Shown in pieces: positions 35,851 to 47,298 of a stretch of 64,000 nt of DNA. The DNA comes from Biscogniauxia marginata (lineage: Eukaryota; Ascomycota; Sordariomycetes; Xylariales; Xylariaceae): positions 62,001-126,000 of the forward strand of contig MU404111.1 of NCBI GenBank assembly GCA_022695795.1, read 5' to 3'. Made by a program: the position numbers and the translations under genes. The notes under the pieces were generated by a model. It worked only from the letters and a program-made list of their open reading frames with translations. It did not search any database and had not been told where the DNA came from. How positions within the stretch are numbered: position 1 is the first letter of the stretch; every line of letters starts with the position of its first letter.

Positions 35851-37206
35851 CTAAAATGTCATCCGTATCTTCCCTACATCAGTCATGTTACCAATGTTGG
35901 CGAAAGCATCGTATGCCTTCTCGGCTCTCGCTGCTCCAATCTGCTGGGAAACCTGATCCACGAATTTCTTCTTCAGGTCATCCACTGACAATGGGTTCTC
36001 TAAACTCCCAATGGCGTGCTCAACGTGTGTTTCCAGGGTGCTCCCGTCCTCGAACGTCACCGAGGTATAGGCTTGGTCTTCGCTGACGCCTTCGTCTGTA
36101 GTTACATTCACTTTCTTCCGCATATTGATAACCGCCTGGTTCCTCACAACCTCGTCGGTGAACTGCGTCGGTGTTGCCTCGCCGTATAGAAGCCCCACGG
36201 CCGCCGCGTGGTAGACACTGAATTTCCCTTCGAGGCCGGTTTGAGGTTCTGTTTGCCCCGTCAGGACGAGGACCTCCGGATTGACTCGAAGCTTGATGTC
36301 TTTAATCTCCGAGATAGCTTTGTCTTCGCTTGCGAATTGGTTGTGCAGCTGGATACAGCCATCGATGATTGGATGGAGGACGATACCGCAGGGAAACGGC
36401 TTGAACGTATTCTTTTCGATCTCCCACGTCTTCCCCAGCTGTTCGAAATATGCACTGGCGTTCTCGCGGGTGCTCACGACGTGTAGCCACCCGAACTTTG
36501 CCTCCAGAGCCTCCAATGAGCTGGTGTACCCGTTCTGGGCCAGCAGCGCGGCTAGCATTCCGCCCTGCGCGGCGCGTCCGATGTGGAAAGACTTGGTCAT
36601 CGAGCCAAAGAATTCCTGCATCCCGATCACCTGAGTCGCAGCTACGCCTATAGCGTGTTGCATGCGCGTGGTGTCAAGTCCGATAAGCTTTCCTACGGCG
36701 ACGGCCGCGCCGATGGATCCCGTTGTACTAGTGCTGTGCCATCCTACGTCGTAGTGTTCCGGCCACACCGACAAGCTGAGCTTGCTCTCGGCCTCAACGC
36801 CGGCCACGAATGCTGTTAAGAAATCGTGGCCAGAAACCGGGGCCTTCCATTCGGCCACGGCAAGAAGAGCACTTGCCACGACTCCACTGGGATGGATGAT
36901 GGACTCGAGAAGCGTGTCGTCGTAGTCGTCCACGTGAGACGCAATGCCATTCACAAAAGCTGCCACTTGGGCGTCCGCGAAGCCGTCGCTGATCGAGCCA
37001 TTCGAACCCAGGATACTCGAGGTCGGTGTACCACCAAATGCTATACGAGTGGTATTCAGGGCGATCTGGGGAGCGTCTTGTGCGAACCCTCCAATAGCAC
37101 AGCCAGCCCAGTTGTAGATACTTTTAGTAGCCGCATCAATAACGGATGGAGTCAGATTGCTGTATGTCAAATTGGTTGTCCAGGAGGCCAGAGTGAATGT
37201 TGCCAT
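35851..37206 (-). CDS. MmgE/PrpD family protein (2-methylcitrate dehydratase / cis-aconitate decarboxylase-like)
   Basis: A single-exon gene of 451 aa, typical length for the MmgE/PrpD family, which includes 2-methylcitrate dehydratase and the itaconate-forming cis-aconitate decarboxylases. Family motifs are clear: an N-terminal helical region with NWAGCAIGG, then HVDDYDDT followed by IIHPSG (about 91-108), GWHSTSTTGSIGAAVAVGK (about 156-174), MTKSFHIGRAAQGG (about 203-216) and KPFPCGIVLHPIIDGC (about 268-283). The Asp/His/Lys residues that line the active site in this family are all present. No targeting signal is obvious, so a cytosolic place is inferred. There is no citrate synthase, transporter or isocitrate lyase beside it, so substrate and pathway cannot be assigned. 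It sits alone between AT-rich flanks, as accessory genes often do. Confidence 0.9.
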   Translation of the reverse strand: MATFTLASWTTNLTYSNLTPSVIDAATKSIYNWAGCAIGGFAQDAPQIALNTTRIAFGGTPTSSILGSNGSISDGFADAQVAAFVNGIASHVDDYDDTLLESIIHPSGVVASALLAVAEWKAPVSGHDFLTAFVAGVEAESKLSLSVWPEHYDVGWHSTSTTGSIGAAVAVGKLIGLDTTRMQHAIGVAATQVIGMQEFFGSMTKSFHIGRAAQGGMLAALLAQNGYTSSLEALEAKFGWLHVVSTRENASAYFEQLGKTWEIEKNTFKPFPCGIVLHPIIDGCIQLHNQFASEDKAISEIKDIKLRVNPEVLVLTGQTEPQTGLEGKFSVYHAAAVGLLYGEATPTQFTDEVVRNQAVINMRKKVNVTTDEGVSEDQAYTSVTFEDGSTLETHVEHAIGSLENPLSVDDLKKKFVDQVSQQIGAARAEKAYDAFANIGNMTDVGKIRMTF

Positions 37207-40019
37207 GATAACTTACTACGACTCAATGACTGAGGTCTTACATAGATTATCGTAGCTAGGATGAGACCATGACGCCAGCCGCCTGAGGGGAACATGACAG
37301 TGCAATTTCCCATCGGTAAATCGATTCATGTCATATATATTGTAGTATTAGTGACTCGGCTTGTGGTTCCTCGGGAATAGGATGGGATTGTAATGCCGTC
37401 GATTTCTATTCGCAGCGGGGTTGTTTTTGGAGGTTTTCCCTTCCCCTCTTTCTGGCCAGTATAGAGAGGAATATCCAGAGTTGTAGGATATTCGACTATG
37501 ACTGATTCTATAGTGTAGCAGAAAGGAATATGATATCATGATTTAAACCTTTAAACTCTGGTGTTCTTGTAACTTATCTCTACTTAAGCTCTTTATATAT
37601 TGAAGTAACTATTATTTCAGCACAGACGTTAAAAATAGCTTGGTTACTCCAATTCCCAACTAAATTTATATAAGGCAATGTTAATTACTATAAACTCGGT
37701 ACTATAAATAAGAACAGTACCATTTTATTCTGTGGTAGCTACATTCTGCCATCGACTCTTGTATAGCCAGTCAAACCACCAAGGGGCTTACATATGTGGG
37801 CTAGCTGCTACGGCCTGCGTCGGTAAGACGTCGCGAACTGAAAAATGGTGATTTCGGAGGTGGACTCCTTGTTTTATCAATATCACAAACAAGTAGCATG
37901 AATATAAGAACGATGGGGAATGAAGGGGGTTTGAAGGCCTACTTGGGTCATGTGATTCAACTCAAGCTAGTCTATTGGTTTTAGTGGCTAGTGATGATAT
38001 GCAGAAGATATAATCCCTCATTCGAGAAAGGGAAGCAGCTATGTCCCGCGATGCTGTGCTAACCCTTTTATTGGGGGTGGGTGGGGGGTGGGTGAAGCTG
38101 AGAGGTGGGCTGTTCACGGAGAGCCAAGGCTTCTGGAAAGGTAGTAGAAGCATCCGTATTACCGGCGCGGTCGAATTTGGAACCTTCGATGCAAAATTAC
38201 CTATTTGGTAAGCTGTCGATCGGTGCAGTTTGTATCACTTTGCATTGGAGTATGGAAGTTGATAGGGCTGTGCCGTTCGTGTACAGGGTCGACTAACTTT
38301 ATTTGCACATAAGACGCAGAGTGAAGAGCATTCTATGGACCACTACGCGTATATACCGTAGTTCTAGAAATACAATATATGTAGTTCTTCAGTAATTGTA
38401 CAATAGAGACAGCGGTATGTGTATAGTACCAGACGGAATAGGATTCGATTGGTATTCTGTATGGAATTTTCCTGATGTGGTTTAACTTGCGCTATCACAA
38501 TAGAAAATAACATGATCATTATGTTACCTGAGAGTAAAAGCTGAGAATAACGAGACAATATGAGTACCGACGTCAAAGTGCGCAGTGGTTATTCTTCTCT
38601 CTCGATACACCGAGCCTTAAACTCTCTAGTATCCTTAAGTCTTACAGGCTTGGTCTTGCTCCAAAGTGCCGATATCGATGTAGCTGCAGAGCACGAAAGA
38701 CACTATAGTATCTTACGCATGATCACATAAGCTGCCTATGCCAGTTGGCTAGTGCTACATTGTTTAACACAGTAGAGAAATGACCTTGTAAGTCCCAGCG
38801 CAAAGTCTTGACATGGGATAGCTATTCCCAATAGCATAAATTACTCTTATAAATTCCTTTGGCCGTTTCGAAAGGCCTGTGAGCATGTACGTAGTGGTAT
38901 TTTATCAGTACCAAAGGGCTTTCTAATTAGCAGGGAATCAACAAAGCATTTTGCAAAATTTGGGGTACATTCATCGGCGCAAAGTCAAGTAGACGGATAA
39001 ACGGAATTGATACAGTTGTGGGTTCCATCGCCGAGATGTCGGGGATCATGATAAGTACATCCTGTGCATATGATTCGACACGCAAACTTTTCCTTGCGCG
39101 ATCTAGTTAATACAGAATTGCGACAAAGAAACCAGTTTCTGTAGCGGCAGGAGATATTCCAATTGGTTCAGTCACGCGGTAAACCTATCAAGACGTAACA
39201 AAAATTGTGTTATGTACTGAGAAAATTCTTCTCCTTTAAAAGGTGTGTACGACATGGTTATATTATACCGCAACTTTGTAGCACCCGTGAGGGTTCCGCA
39301 AAAGTCGCGGGTACAATCCTACAGAAGTTAAGCTAATCATGTTGCAGTGCCATTAGGCCTTACCCCGACTCATGCTCTCGTGGCTATGAATTTATAGGGT
39401 CCATAAGATACATCATAGATAGTAAGTAGTATACCGAGCATTTGTATTTTTTATCCTTCTATCAGAACTTGGTCTACGCACAAAGCAGCATTTTGTCGAT
39501 ATATACTCTGCGTATATATATATTGTCTTATATCATAGCATTTTCTGAAGCACAGCCTGCTGAGAGGTATAGCAATGTTTCGCGTGCTTCGAGCCAAGTA
39601 AGTGGCTGTGCTCTCTATGCACCCCTCGTCAATCGGTACTTATTATACTCAACTGTCGGGGATTGATTCATATCAAATACTCAGTGATAAGCACAGAATA
39701 AGCCTGACGTTACACGAAAAACACAGCTGAGGTCGGTAATAACACGGCATATAGGTACTCAGTATCCACAGATCAACACGTCACCCACCCCGTCCCTGCA
39801 AGTGCTGAATGTTACGCGTATTTCGAGAACCCTTTGTCACATGTCGTACGGCATTCTTACAAGAGCACTACCATCTGGCGTAACGTGGGCTTCGAAGTTA
39901 CACTAACAGGGGTCGAGAGTCTGGTATCAACTGAACCGATGGGTGATAATGTATTATCTTCACCAAACTATGTTGGCTAGTTGTGTAATCCCATGTCACC
40001 TGGTCGACAGAACTGAACC
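37207..40019. other. AT-leaning intergenic region, no gene seen
   Basis: About 2.8 kb between divergently transcribed PrpD-family and HET genes. AT-rich patches lie at 37,500-37,740 and 38,300-39,700. No frame has protein-like composition and no repeat is recognised. Confidence 0.45.
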
Positions 40020-41921
40020 ATGATGGATTTACCGGCGGAGACTTTGCTCGGATCTCTCTGGTTTGGCTCTGGTGTTGAACAACCGATAATATGCTGCGAA
40101 TGTGGGTTGGTAATCCAGTCGGAAGAGACACTCGCCCGCACCTTTACCTTACGGCAGCCAGATAATACGAGTCATACCCGTACTGCCACTGCAAGTATCG
40201 TCGTTCCCGCGTTATCTCAGGTGATTTGGATTTACAGCAGGCATCTGGAATGCCTATTCAAAGCAGCAAAATACGTGGCGATCTCCCACGTTTGGCATCC
40301 GACTGCAGTAGAGTTAACGACCGCTAATGTACTCGAGGATGTGCAGATCATACTAGAAGTTCCGACCCGCATTGCACTTGGTCTCGCAGGCCATGTGCCA
40401 GCCGATACGGAAATATGGCACGATTATATTAGCGTACCGCAACGGCAACCTCGTCTCAAAGAAAATATTATTCAGGCTATCCCCCAGATCTTCGGAGGGG
40501 CCGAGTTCACGGTTGCCTATCTTTCAGATATCGACCATGAGACCGTTATTTCCATGCGCCGTGGAGTCTGGTTGAGCGATCGGGTTCATGGAGTTAGCGC
40601 CATGTGCAATGCGAGGTGGTTCAGCCGGGTGTGGACGGTCACGGAGTTGGTTGTGAGCAGAAAACTCCGCGCTATGCTCCGAGATTTCACGTTTCTGGAA
40701 GACCTGAACCCCGAAACCGACTTCATTGAGGAAATATTTCTGGCATGGTCTGCCGAAGTAAGAAGGCTAAAGGACCAACGATACCTTGAGGGGATCGCTG
40801 GGATAGGAGACAATCTCGTGCCCTGGCAGCTCGGACCACTTGAGCTTGTTCGTGACCTAAGACAACAAGGCGAACGAGCGCCGTTTGGGGTTGTGCACGA
40901 GCTCTTGGCAAGGCGCTGCGTGACAGCACCGCGGGATTATCTTCGTGCTTTCCTAATCGTGTCGATATCCGACTTAACCGAGCCGGAGCTTGATGAGGAT
41001 ATGCGGGAAGCACTCTTTCAAATCGCCAGGAGCTGCATCGAGAAAGACGACTACAGCCCGCTTTTTATGATCCCTAGATCGGCATATAATAGTAATGCTT
41101 CCCTTAGTAACCCTAGGATGGATGGCTACATGGACTTCCAAAGTTTCGGCATCGGCCACGTTATCAAACCTGCCCCTGTGGGAAATATTAAAATACGGGA
41201 TGGTATCCCAGTTGCGAAGATTGAAAACCTAGGTCAGGCGAAGGTAGTCAAGGGCTTTGAATGGGGCCGCCCGGCCGAATACGTTTTCTCACAAGTGGTC
41301 GAGCTCGTACTTGGGCTCACAGGGTCGGACGTTGACGCCTTTATCAACACTCTGGCTGTACGGCTCTACGCGCAAGATCGGGAGGGAGTAATAGAGCACC
41401 TTTCGACAGGTAGACGGATACCAGAGCTCAAGGAAGCGCTGGAGGCACTGAAGCACGAGAATAACCCAGAGATTCGGAAACGCATCGTGGACGCGATAGC
41501 CGGGTTGTTGTGTTTGTCCAACGTGATGATAGGAAATCCGATGATGCGAGGTATCTCGCCTATAGGCTTCATGGAGACGCACGGCCGGCGGATACACCTT
41601 GGCAACTCGGCGGCTATAGTAGCTGTGGAATGTCCTCGCTGCCGCCAGTGGTTCCTCCTCCGTGTCGGGATGGTGAAGTCGCCTTCCGAGGTCATGGGTG
41701 CTACGGCGTACCGTATCCCGGGGCTTCAGTACCGCTTCAGCCACGAGGGGGGGATGGGGATACTCGTGAAAGACGGGTACATGGTTGCGCGTTTTGTCTG
41801 GGGCACTCCGACTTGTGAGTGCCCAAAGCTTGAAGAAATAACCGTTCGCCTTGGTCTTCCATTACCGCAGCCGAACGAATTCAAGTACGGACCAAGGCCC
41901 CGAGAGGACCATGCTGTTTAA
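40020..41921 (+). CDS. Heterokaryon-incompatibility (HET) domain protein
   Basis: A single-exon gene of 633 aa. The HET domain begins with YVAISHVWHPT (from residue 85), continues with IWHDYISVPQRQ (about 131-142) and AIPQIFGGAEFTVAYLSD (about 152-169), and includes ARWFSRVWTVTEL (about 199-211). HET domains are found in fungal proteins that trigger cell death when genetically different hyphae fuse, although most members are untested. Here the usual WIDAxCINQ block is the WxDxxSxPQ variant. A Cys pair near the N-terminus (CCEC, about 25-28) and another near the C-terminus (CPRC, about 540) flank the protein. No partner domain (NACHT, ankyrin, WD) is fused. The adjoining AT-rich DNA suggests a variable region. 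HET assignment is firm; a role in incompatibility is inferred. Confidence 0.88.
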   Translation: MMDLPAETLLGSLWFGSGVEQPIICCECGLVIQSEETLARTFTLRQPDNTSHTRTATASIVVPALSQVIWIYSRHLECLFKAAKYVAISHVWHPTAVELTTANVLEDVQIILEVPTRIALGLAGHVPADTEIWHDYISVPQRQPRLKENIIQAIPQIFGGAEFTVAYLSDIDHETVISMRRGVWLSDRVHGVSAMCNARWFSRVWTVTELVVSRKLRAMLRDFTFLEDLNPETDFIEEIFLAWSAEVRRLKDQRYLEGIAGIGDNLVPWQLGPLELVRDLRQQGERAPFGVVHELLARRCVTAPRDYLRAFLIVSISDLTEPELDEDMREALFQIARSCIEKDDYSPLFMIPRSAYNSNASLSNPRMDGYMDFQSFGIGHVIKPAPVGNIKIRDGIPVAKIENLGQAKVVKGFEWGRPAEYVFSQVVELVLGLTGSDVDAFINTLAVRLYAQDREGVIEHLSTGRRIPELKEALEALKHENNPEIRKRIVDAIAGLLCLSNVMIGNPMMRGISPIGFMETHGRRIHLGNSAAIVAVECPRCRQWFLLRVGMVKSPSEVMGATAYRIPGLQYRFSHEGGMGILVKDGYMVARFVWGTPTCECPKLEEITVRLGLPLPQPNEFKYGPRPREDHAV

Positions 41922-43126
41922 GCCAAAGGGCAGAAATTGATGGGGCATGTATTAGTTATCTACGGGGTGAAATGAACCTAGTAGACTCTTGGTCGAGCCC
42001 TAGTAAGCTCATCTTTGATTTGTAGAGTGACTCTGAAATGACTGAAGACAGAAAATAGGGCTGCTGTAGATTTTGGACAATATTGATCATAGAGTACTTA
42101 GGTTAGATAGGTTATAACTACCCTCGACAATAAATTCCCCAGCTCCATTCCAGCTCTAATCCCATATCAACGACTGGCTATTTCTGCATTCTGAGCTTTC
42201 CGTCTAGGTTGTGGTGGGCCCCCGTGCCAACTTCAACTATGACGAAGGAGAAGCTTGTTGATGTAACGATCGGGGTGCATGTATGACAGGGGGCCCCTCG
42301 GGAACCACCAACCCAGCTATAAACATGGATAGCCTATTGGGAGTATAACATGTGCATAAACTAACAAACTATGTATCAGACAGCTGCAACTAACAGTCGA
42401 TATATGTACTACAAGCGGGGTTTGCCCAAAATCAAGTAAGGGTTTACATTCATACGTACGAAACCACTTACACGTAACCTACTAACACGTAACTTAGATA
42501 TAATGCCTGCTAGCTTGGTATCGTTAGTAGGCGTCTAAACTTACCAGAATTAGCCAATGGGAATCATTTCTGAAAAGCAGTTACTTGATAGATACGGTTG
42601 TAAAGGGTAAGTATCATCAGAGCTATATGATATGATAATGGAAGCTACGTCGACTCGGTCCGCCCGAGAGGAACGACGCGGCAGCTGCCCGGCGTTCCAC
42701 AGTTGGGTGAATGCGTAAGGGGCGGCGGCAACGGGGCTCACAGTGGGGCCTTTTACCCCACCGGCGGACAAGTTCGGCGAATGATGGGGCAGCTGATGGT
42801 CAACAACCTCAATTTAGTGCGGGGAGTAGTGGGGCTTGGCATGCGATGCACTCTGACGCTGCTCTCCAGTTTTTGCTGATTCGTCCGACCTGCGCCGACT
42901 TCGCCCACACCTTTACACCTTTTTTTCTTCGACTCACCCTAGAGCTTCGTCTCTTTCGTAGAAGCTCTGGAAGTCCCCCCCGATTCTGCAATAAGAGCCA
43001 TTGACCTCGTCTGGCGCTTTGTATCCGGAGTTGCTTTGTCAATTCAGAGGTCAATTGGTGGTATAAACACTCTCGAGCACTTCTTTGCTTCTTAATTGAC
43101 CTTTTCAAGCTCCTCGAAAGCCCACA
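41922..43126 (+). promoter_or_regulatory. Upstream region of ILV3
   Basis: A 1.2 kb non-coding stretch. The proximal 250 bp hold pyrimidine-rich segments (around 42,908-42,932) typical of fungal core promoters. A CGACTCA near 42,930 differs by one base from the TGACTCA site of the general amino-acid control activator (Gcn4/CpcA), known to control this pathway in fungi. That is suggestive only. Confidence 0.3.
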
Positions 43127-45048
43127 ATGGCATTTCACACTCTCCTCCGGGCCAGAGCTCCGGCAGCTCTCGCTCGAAGAGCCCTCGCCCCTTCAAAACA
43201 CTATGCGTATGTTATTGATACTCTATTACATGCCAATTGACAATTGTCCAATAGCATGTTTTGACTAAATGGACTGTTCGTAGCCGCTGCTTAAGCACAA
43301 CTCCCGCCTGTCTATCTGATAACAAAGACCTGAACAAGATCTCCCGCACTATCACTCAGCCCAAGTCACAGGGTGCCTCACAAGCTATGCTCTACGCCAC
43401 CGGTCTCTCCGAAGACGACATGTCCAAAGCCCAGGTCGGAATCTCGTCCGTGTGGTATGAGGGCAACCCATGCAACATGCACCTGATGGACCTGTCTGCC
43501 ATTGTCAAGGAGTCCGTCGCACGGGCTGGCCTAGTTCCCTACCGGTTCAACACAATTGGTGTTTCTGACGGTATTTCTATGGGTACAACAGGCATGCGGT
43601 ACTCGCTCCAGAGCAGAGAGATCATCGCCGATAGTATCGAGACCGTCATGCAGGGGCAATGGTACGATGCGAACATTTCTCTGCCGGGCTGTGACAAAAA
43701 TATGCCCGGTGTTCTCATAGCTATGGGTCGCGTGAATAGACCGAGCATTATGGTCTATGGTGGCACCATTAAACCGGGTTGCAATAAGAAGGGCGCGCCC
43801 CTTGATATCGTGAACGCTTTCCAGGCATATGGGCAATACATCACTGGCGAGATTACTGAGAATGAGCGTTTTGAAATCATTCGGAATGCTTGCCCAGGAA
43901 GCGGTGCATGCGGTGGTATGTACACGGCGAACACCATGGCTACGGCGATCGAGACGCTGGGGATGACGTTACCGGGAAGCAGCAGCAGTCCCGCGGAAGA
44001 CCCAAGCAAGAAGCAGGAATGTGAGAACATCGGTGAGGCTATTAAGCATATCCTGAGGGAGGATATTCGGCCGAAAGATATCCTAACCCGGCAGGCATTC
44101 GAAAATGCTATGATTGTGGTGAACATTCTCGGTGGCAGCACTAACGCTGTGCTCCACCTGATCGCTATCGCCGAATCCGTAGGCATCAAGCTCACTGTTG
44201 ATGACTTCCAAGCTGTGTCGGACCGAACACCGTTCCTCGCGGACCTAAAGCCATCTGGAAAATACGTCATGGAGGACGTGCATAATATTGGCGGTACGCC
44301 AGGCCTGCTGAAGTTCCTCGTCGGTGAGGGCATCATTGATGGTTCGCTCCGGACCGTAACAGGCAAGACAATTAAGGAGAATGTAGAGTCCTGGCCCTCG
44401 TTCCCCTCGGACCAGAAGATCATCAGACCCCTTTCCAACCCGATCAAGCCCACAGGCCACATCCAGATCCTTCGCGGCGCTCTCGCACCGGGTGGATCCG
44501 TCGGCAAGATCACGGGTAAGGAAGGTCTAGTGTTTACCGGTAAAGCCAGATGCTTTGACCAGGAGCCCGACTTCATCGCGGCGCTGGAGCGGGGCGAGAT
44601 AAAGAAAGGCGAGAAAACGGTAGTCATCATCCGGTACGAAGGGCCTAAGGGCGGTCCTGGCATGCCCGAAATGTTGAAGCCATCATCGGCAATCATGGGC
44701 GCAGGTTTGGGTAATGATGTTGCGCTCCTGACGGACGGCCGCTTCTCGGGTGGCAGCCACGGCTTCCTGATCGGTCATATCGTACCAGAAGCGGCGGAAG
44801 GCGGTCCCATCGCGCTGGTGGAGGACGGCGATACAATCACGATCGACGCCGATAGGCGCGTGATTAATACTGATGTCAGCGAAACCGTTATGGAGTTCCG
44901 GAGGAGAGACTGGATGCCACGGCCGCCACGATACTCCAAGGGTACTCTGACCAAGTACGCTGCCCTGGTCAGCAATGCTAGCGAGGGCTGTGTGACAACG
45001 GGGAAACCTAGTGAAACCTGGAATTCGGGAGAGATAAGAGATTTTTGA
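43127..45048 (+). CDS. ILV3: Dihydroxy-acid dehydratase, mitochondrial
   Basis: Third shared enzyme of isoleucine and valine synthesis: it dehydrates dihydroxy acids to 2-keto acids in mitochondria using an Fe-S cluster. Two exons (43127-43206 and 43284-45048; 77 bp intron) give 614 aa. The start is the ATG at 43,127, which yields an Arg/Ala-rich presequence ([20 protein letters not shown]) that continues over the junction into [12 protein letters not shown]. Family motifs: PGCDKNMPG with Cys163, and [17 protein letters not shown] with Cys230 and Cys236. The C-terminal [19 protein letters not shown] is also characteristic. The sequence ends SGEIRDF. The intron lies exactly within the targeting peptide, so the mature enzyme is encoded by one exon. 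No sign of decay. Confidence 0.97.
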
Positions 45049-46164
45049 AGAGAGAAAAAACTGGAAGGGGAAAGGGGATACCAAAAGGAGGAAAGAAAGG
45101 GGAGATTTAGTGTAATAATTATATGGCTATTGAGGATATCTATGAGAGGGAAGAAAAACAAAATTAATAAGGACGGCGCCACTGTCTGTTTTGTTTTATT
45201 GGAATGCTTCAATGGATCAAATTGAATCACGAGGGGTTTATACAAGTCTGCATGAGTAGGCGTTCTCCTTCTACCACGAAGGTCCTTAGTCTGTAAATTG
45301 AAGGTTTTTTTTTTCTCTCACTCTCTCTATTACTATTTCCCTGTCCTTCTGCAGGATAGTTTTGCTTTGTCTTCCCCTTTTCCAATATCCGGCGGCCAGC
45401 TAGAGCTCGTCTAGGTTAAAGACGACGAGCTGATACAGTTGTAGGTCAGGCAGGTAGGTGAGACCTCCCCCGGCTCTCCTTTTTTCTTCCACCATTCCTC
45501 TCCCCTATCCTTTCCTTCTCTCTAGTGAATAGAACAGATAAATATCCTATAAGGAAACAGAGCTGACAAGACCAGAGCGTACCAACTCGACTTCCTCCCC
45601 TGCCTCTCTCTCTCTCTTTTCCCCTCTTCCTAGGTATTCATAGACATAAAAGAAAAGAAAAATAAAACAAGTCCGTAGGTTCATTCATCTGGGCATCGTG
45701 ACCCATCCTCTTTTCGTTTCTACCGTATCCCATATAAGACTGAAACGAGGGAGGGGGGCTTAAGCGTTGGATAAAGAAACTTATCGTTTCATCGCTCTCT
45801 CTCTTTCTCTCTCTCTCCGTTTTTTATATATATACCTACCTAGCTTGAACGACTTTCCCCACACAAGTTCAAACCAGAAAACGATCACGCCAGCCAGACT
45901 ATGCACGCGCAAAGAGATATATATCATAGTAAACCTCACCCCGAAGACTTGTGTGTATGTATGGATGTAAGCCAGCCCCCAGCCCCGGGTCGACCAAAGC
46001 CCCCAACGAACAAAGAGATTAGGTAGGTAAGAGCTACCTAGATCTCCCTCCTCCCCCCGCTATGAAATAAGAAAAAGAGAAAATAGGGTAGTTTTTCCAC
46101 CCCGCAACCGGCGCAGCTTATTGGTAGCAATCACGAGAACGATACTATCACCAGCAAGATTTTA
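45049..46164. other. Convergent intergenic region, pyrimidine-rich
   Basis: About 1.1 kb between the 3' ends of ILV3 (plus) and the acyltransferase gene (minus). It is rich in CT repeats (45,313-45,330, 45,605-45,625, 45,795-45,817) and ACCTACCT/AGGTAGGT motifs. No coding signal. Confidence 0.5.
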
Positions 46165-47298
46165 TCATTTCTTGCCTTTATTCCACGCCTCGACGAAGGC
46201 AGCCTTGTCGCGCAGCGTCAGGCCCACGCGCTTGTTCCTAGCAAGCCGCGCGAGCGCCTCGCCGATGTGATCGATGAAGCGCTGCTCCTCGGGGGTCAGG
46301 GGCTCCTCCTCCTCCTCCCCATCTTTGTTGTTATCACCATCATCATCCTCCTCCTCCTCTTCGTTTTCGTCTCCGCTGCCGCTAGCGACCCCGTTTGCGG
46401 CTGCGAGGGTATTCGTGACGCCCTCGGCGACGCGCACGCGGATGTAGTGGGTCGGCTTGCTGAGCAGGTTCCAGAGGAAGGCAGCCCAGGCCCCCGGGAT
46501 GGGGGTGGTGATGTCGGCGGGCGTGTAGCGCATGCTGACGGGGAAGATGGGGGCGTCGGCGGGGGCGGAGAGGAGCGAGGGCGAGAAGGGCAGGATGCCC
46601 TTGCCGTTCGTGGTGGTCATCTCGGGGAAGACGGCGACGACGCGGCGCGGGTTCGCCTCGACGAGGGCGCGCAGGGTGGTCAGGTTCTTCGCGTCGGAGG
46701 AGGAGGAGGAGGAGGGAGGCGCGGATAGGGCTGGCGGGGGCGAGAGGGCGAGGAGCACGGCGCGGAAGAGCGAGACGCGGCGGACCTTGGCGGTGCCCGG
46801 GTACGAGACGGTGAAGATGGGGTCGAAGATGGCGGCGAGGTAGAGGGCGTCGACGGGGCTCGTGAACTGCGCGGCGACGAGGGCGCGCTCGCGCGGGAAC
46901 CGCTCCGCCGGCTGCTGCGAGAGCGAGCCGCGCTTGACGCCGTCGAGCTGCAGGTCCACCCACCAGATGCCCGGTATGCCGAGCATGGTCCACAGCAGCA
47001 GCTTGCGCGCGACCTGCGGCAGCGGCAGCCGGTCGAGCACGAGGAAGAAGACGGCGCTGTAGGCGAGGAAGAGCGGCAGCCGGAAGAGGAAGATGAAGGA
47101 GTGCAGGAGCTTCGCGACGACCGAGGTGGGCGCCGTCGTCGGGATGAAGGGCGAGATGCCGGAGCCTGAGAGGCGCAGGGGGGGGGAAGGACGGAGGATG
47201 TTAGAAACTTCCCATGTCTTTTGCTAGGGATGTGGTGGGTAACGGTAGGAAGAGAGGGAGAGCTTACCCCGATCTCGAAACTGGCTGTACTTCTCCAT
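46165..47298 (-). CDS. LOA1: LOA1/Vps66-like lysophospholipid acyltransferase
   Basis: Probable membrane acyltransferase that acylates lysophosphatidic acid; yeast Loa1 (Vps66) does this at the ER and lipid droplets. Two exons (47298-47268, 47165-46165; intron 47166-47267) give 343 aa starting MEKYSQFRDRG. A hydrophobic segment at about 28-51 (LLHSFIFLFRLPLFLAYSAVFF) anchors it. The PlsC-like core has AAQFTSPVDALYLAAIFDP where classic enzymes carry HxxxxD, then VVAVFPEMTTTNGKGILPF, matching the FPEGTTxNG block with Met for Gly. A Glu/Asp-rich insert (about 275-305) precedes the C-terminal helix RFIDHIGEALARLARNKRVGLT. The gene is far more GC-rich than its surroundings, with a GAG-type repeat coding a Ser run. 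Family membership is good; activity is inferred. Confidence 0.8.

Noticed and set aside
43755..44696. 313-codon minus frame inside ILV3
   Set aside because: Antisense shadow of a strongly conserved GC-rich gene.
46382..46993. 203-codon second minus frame, and plus frames, across the acyltransferase gene
   Set aside because: Arg/Pro/His- or Gly-rich shadow frames caused by high GC content; the conserved motifs lie only in the chosen frame.
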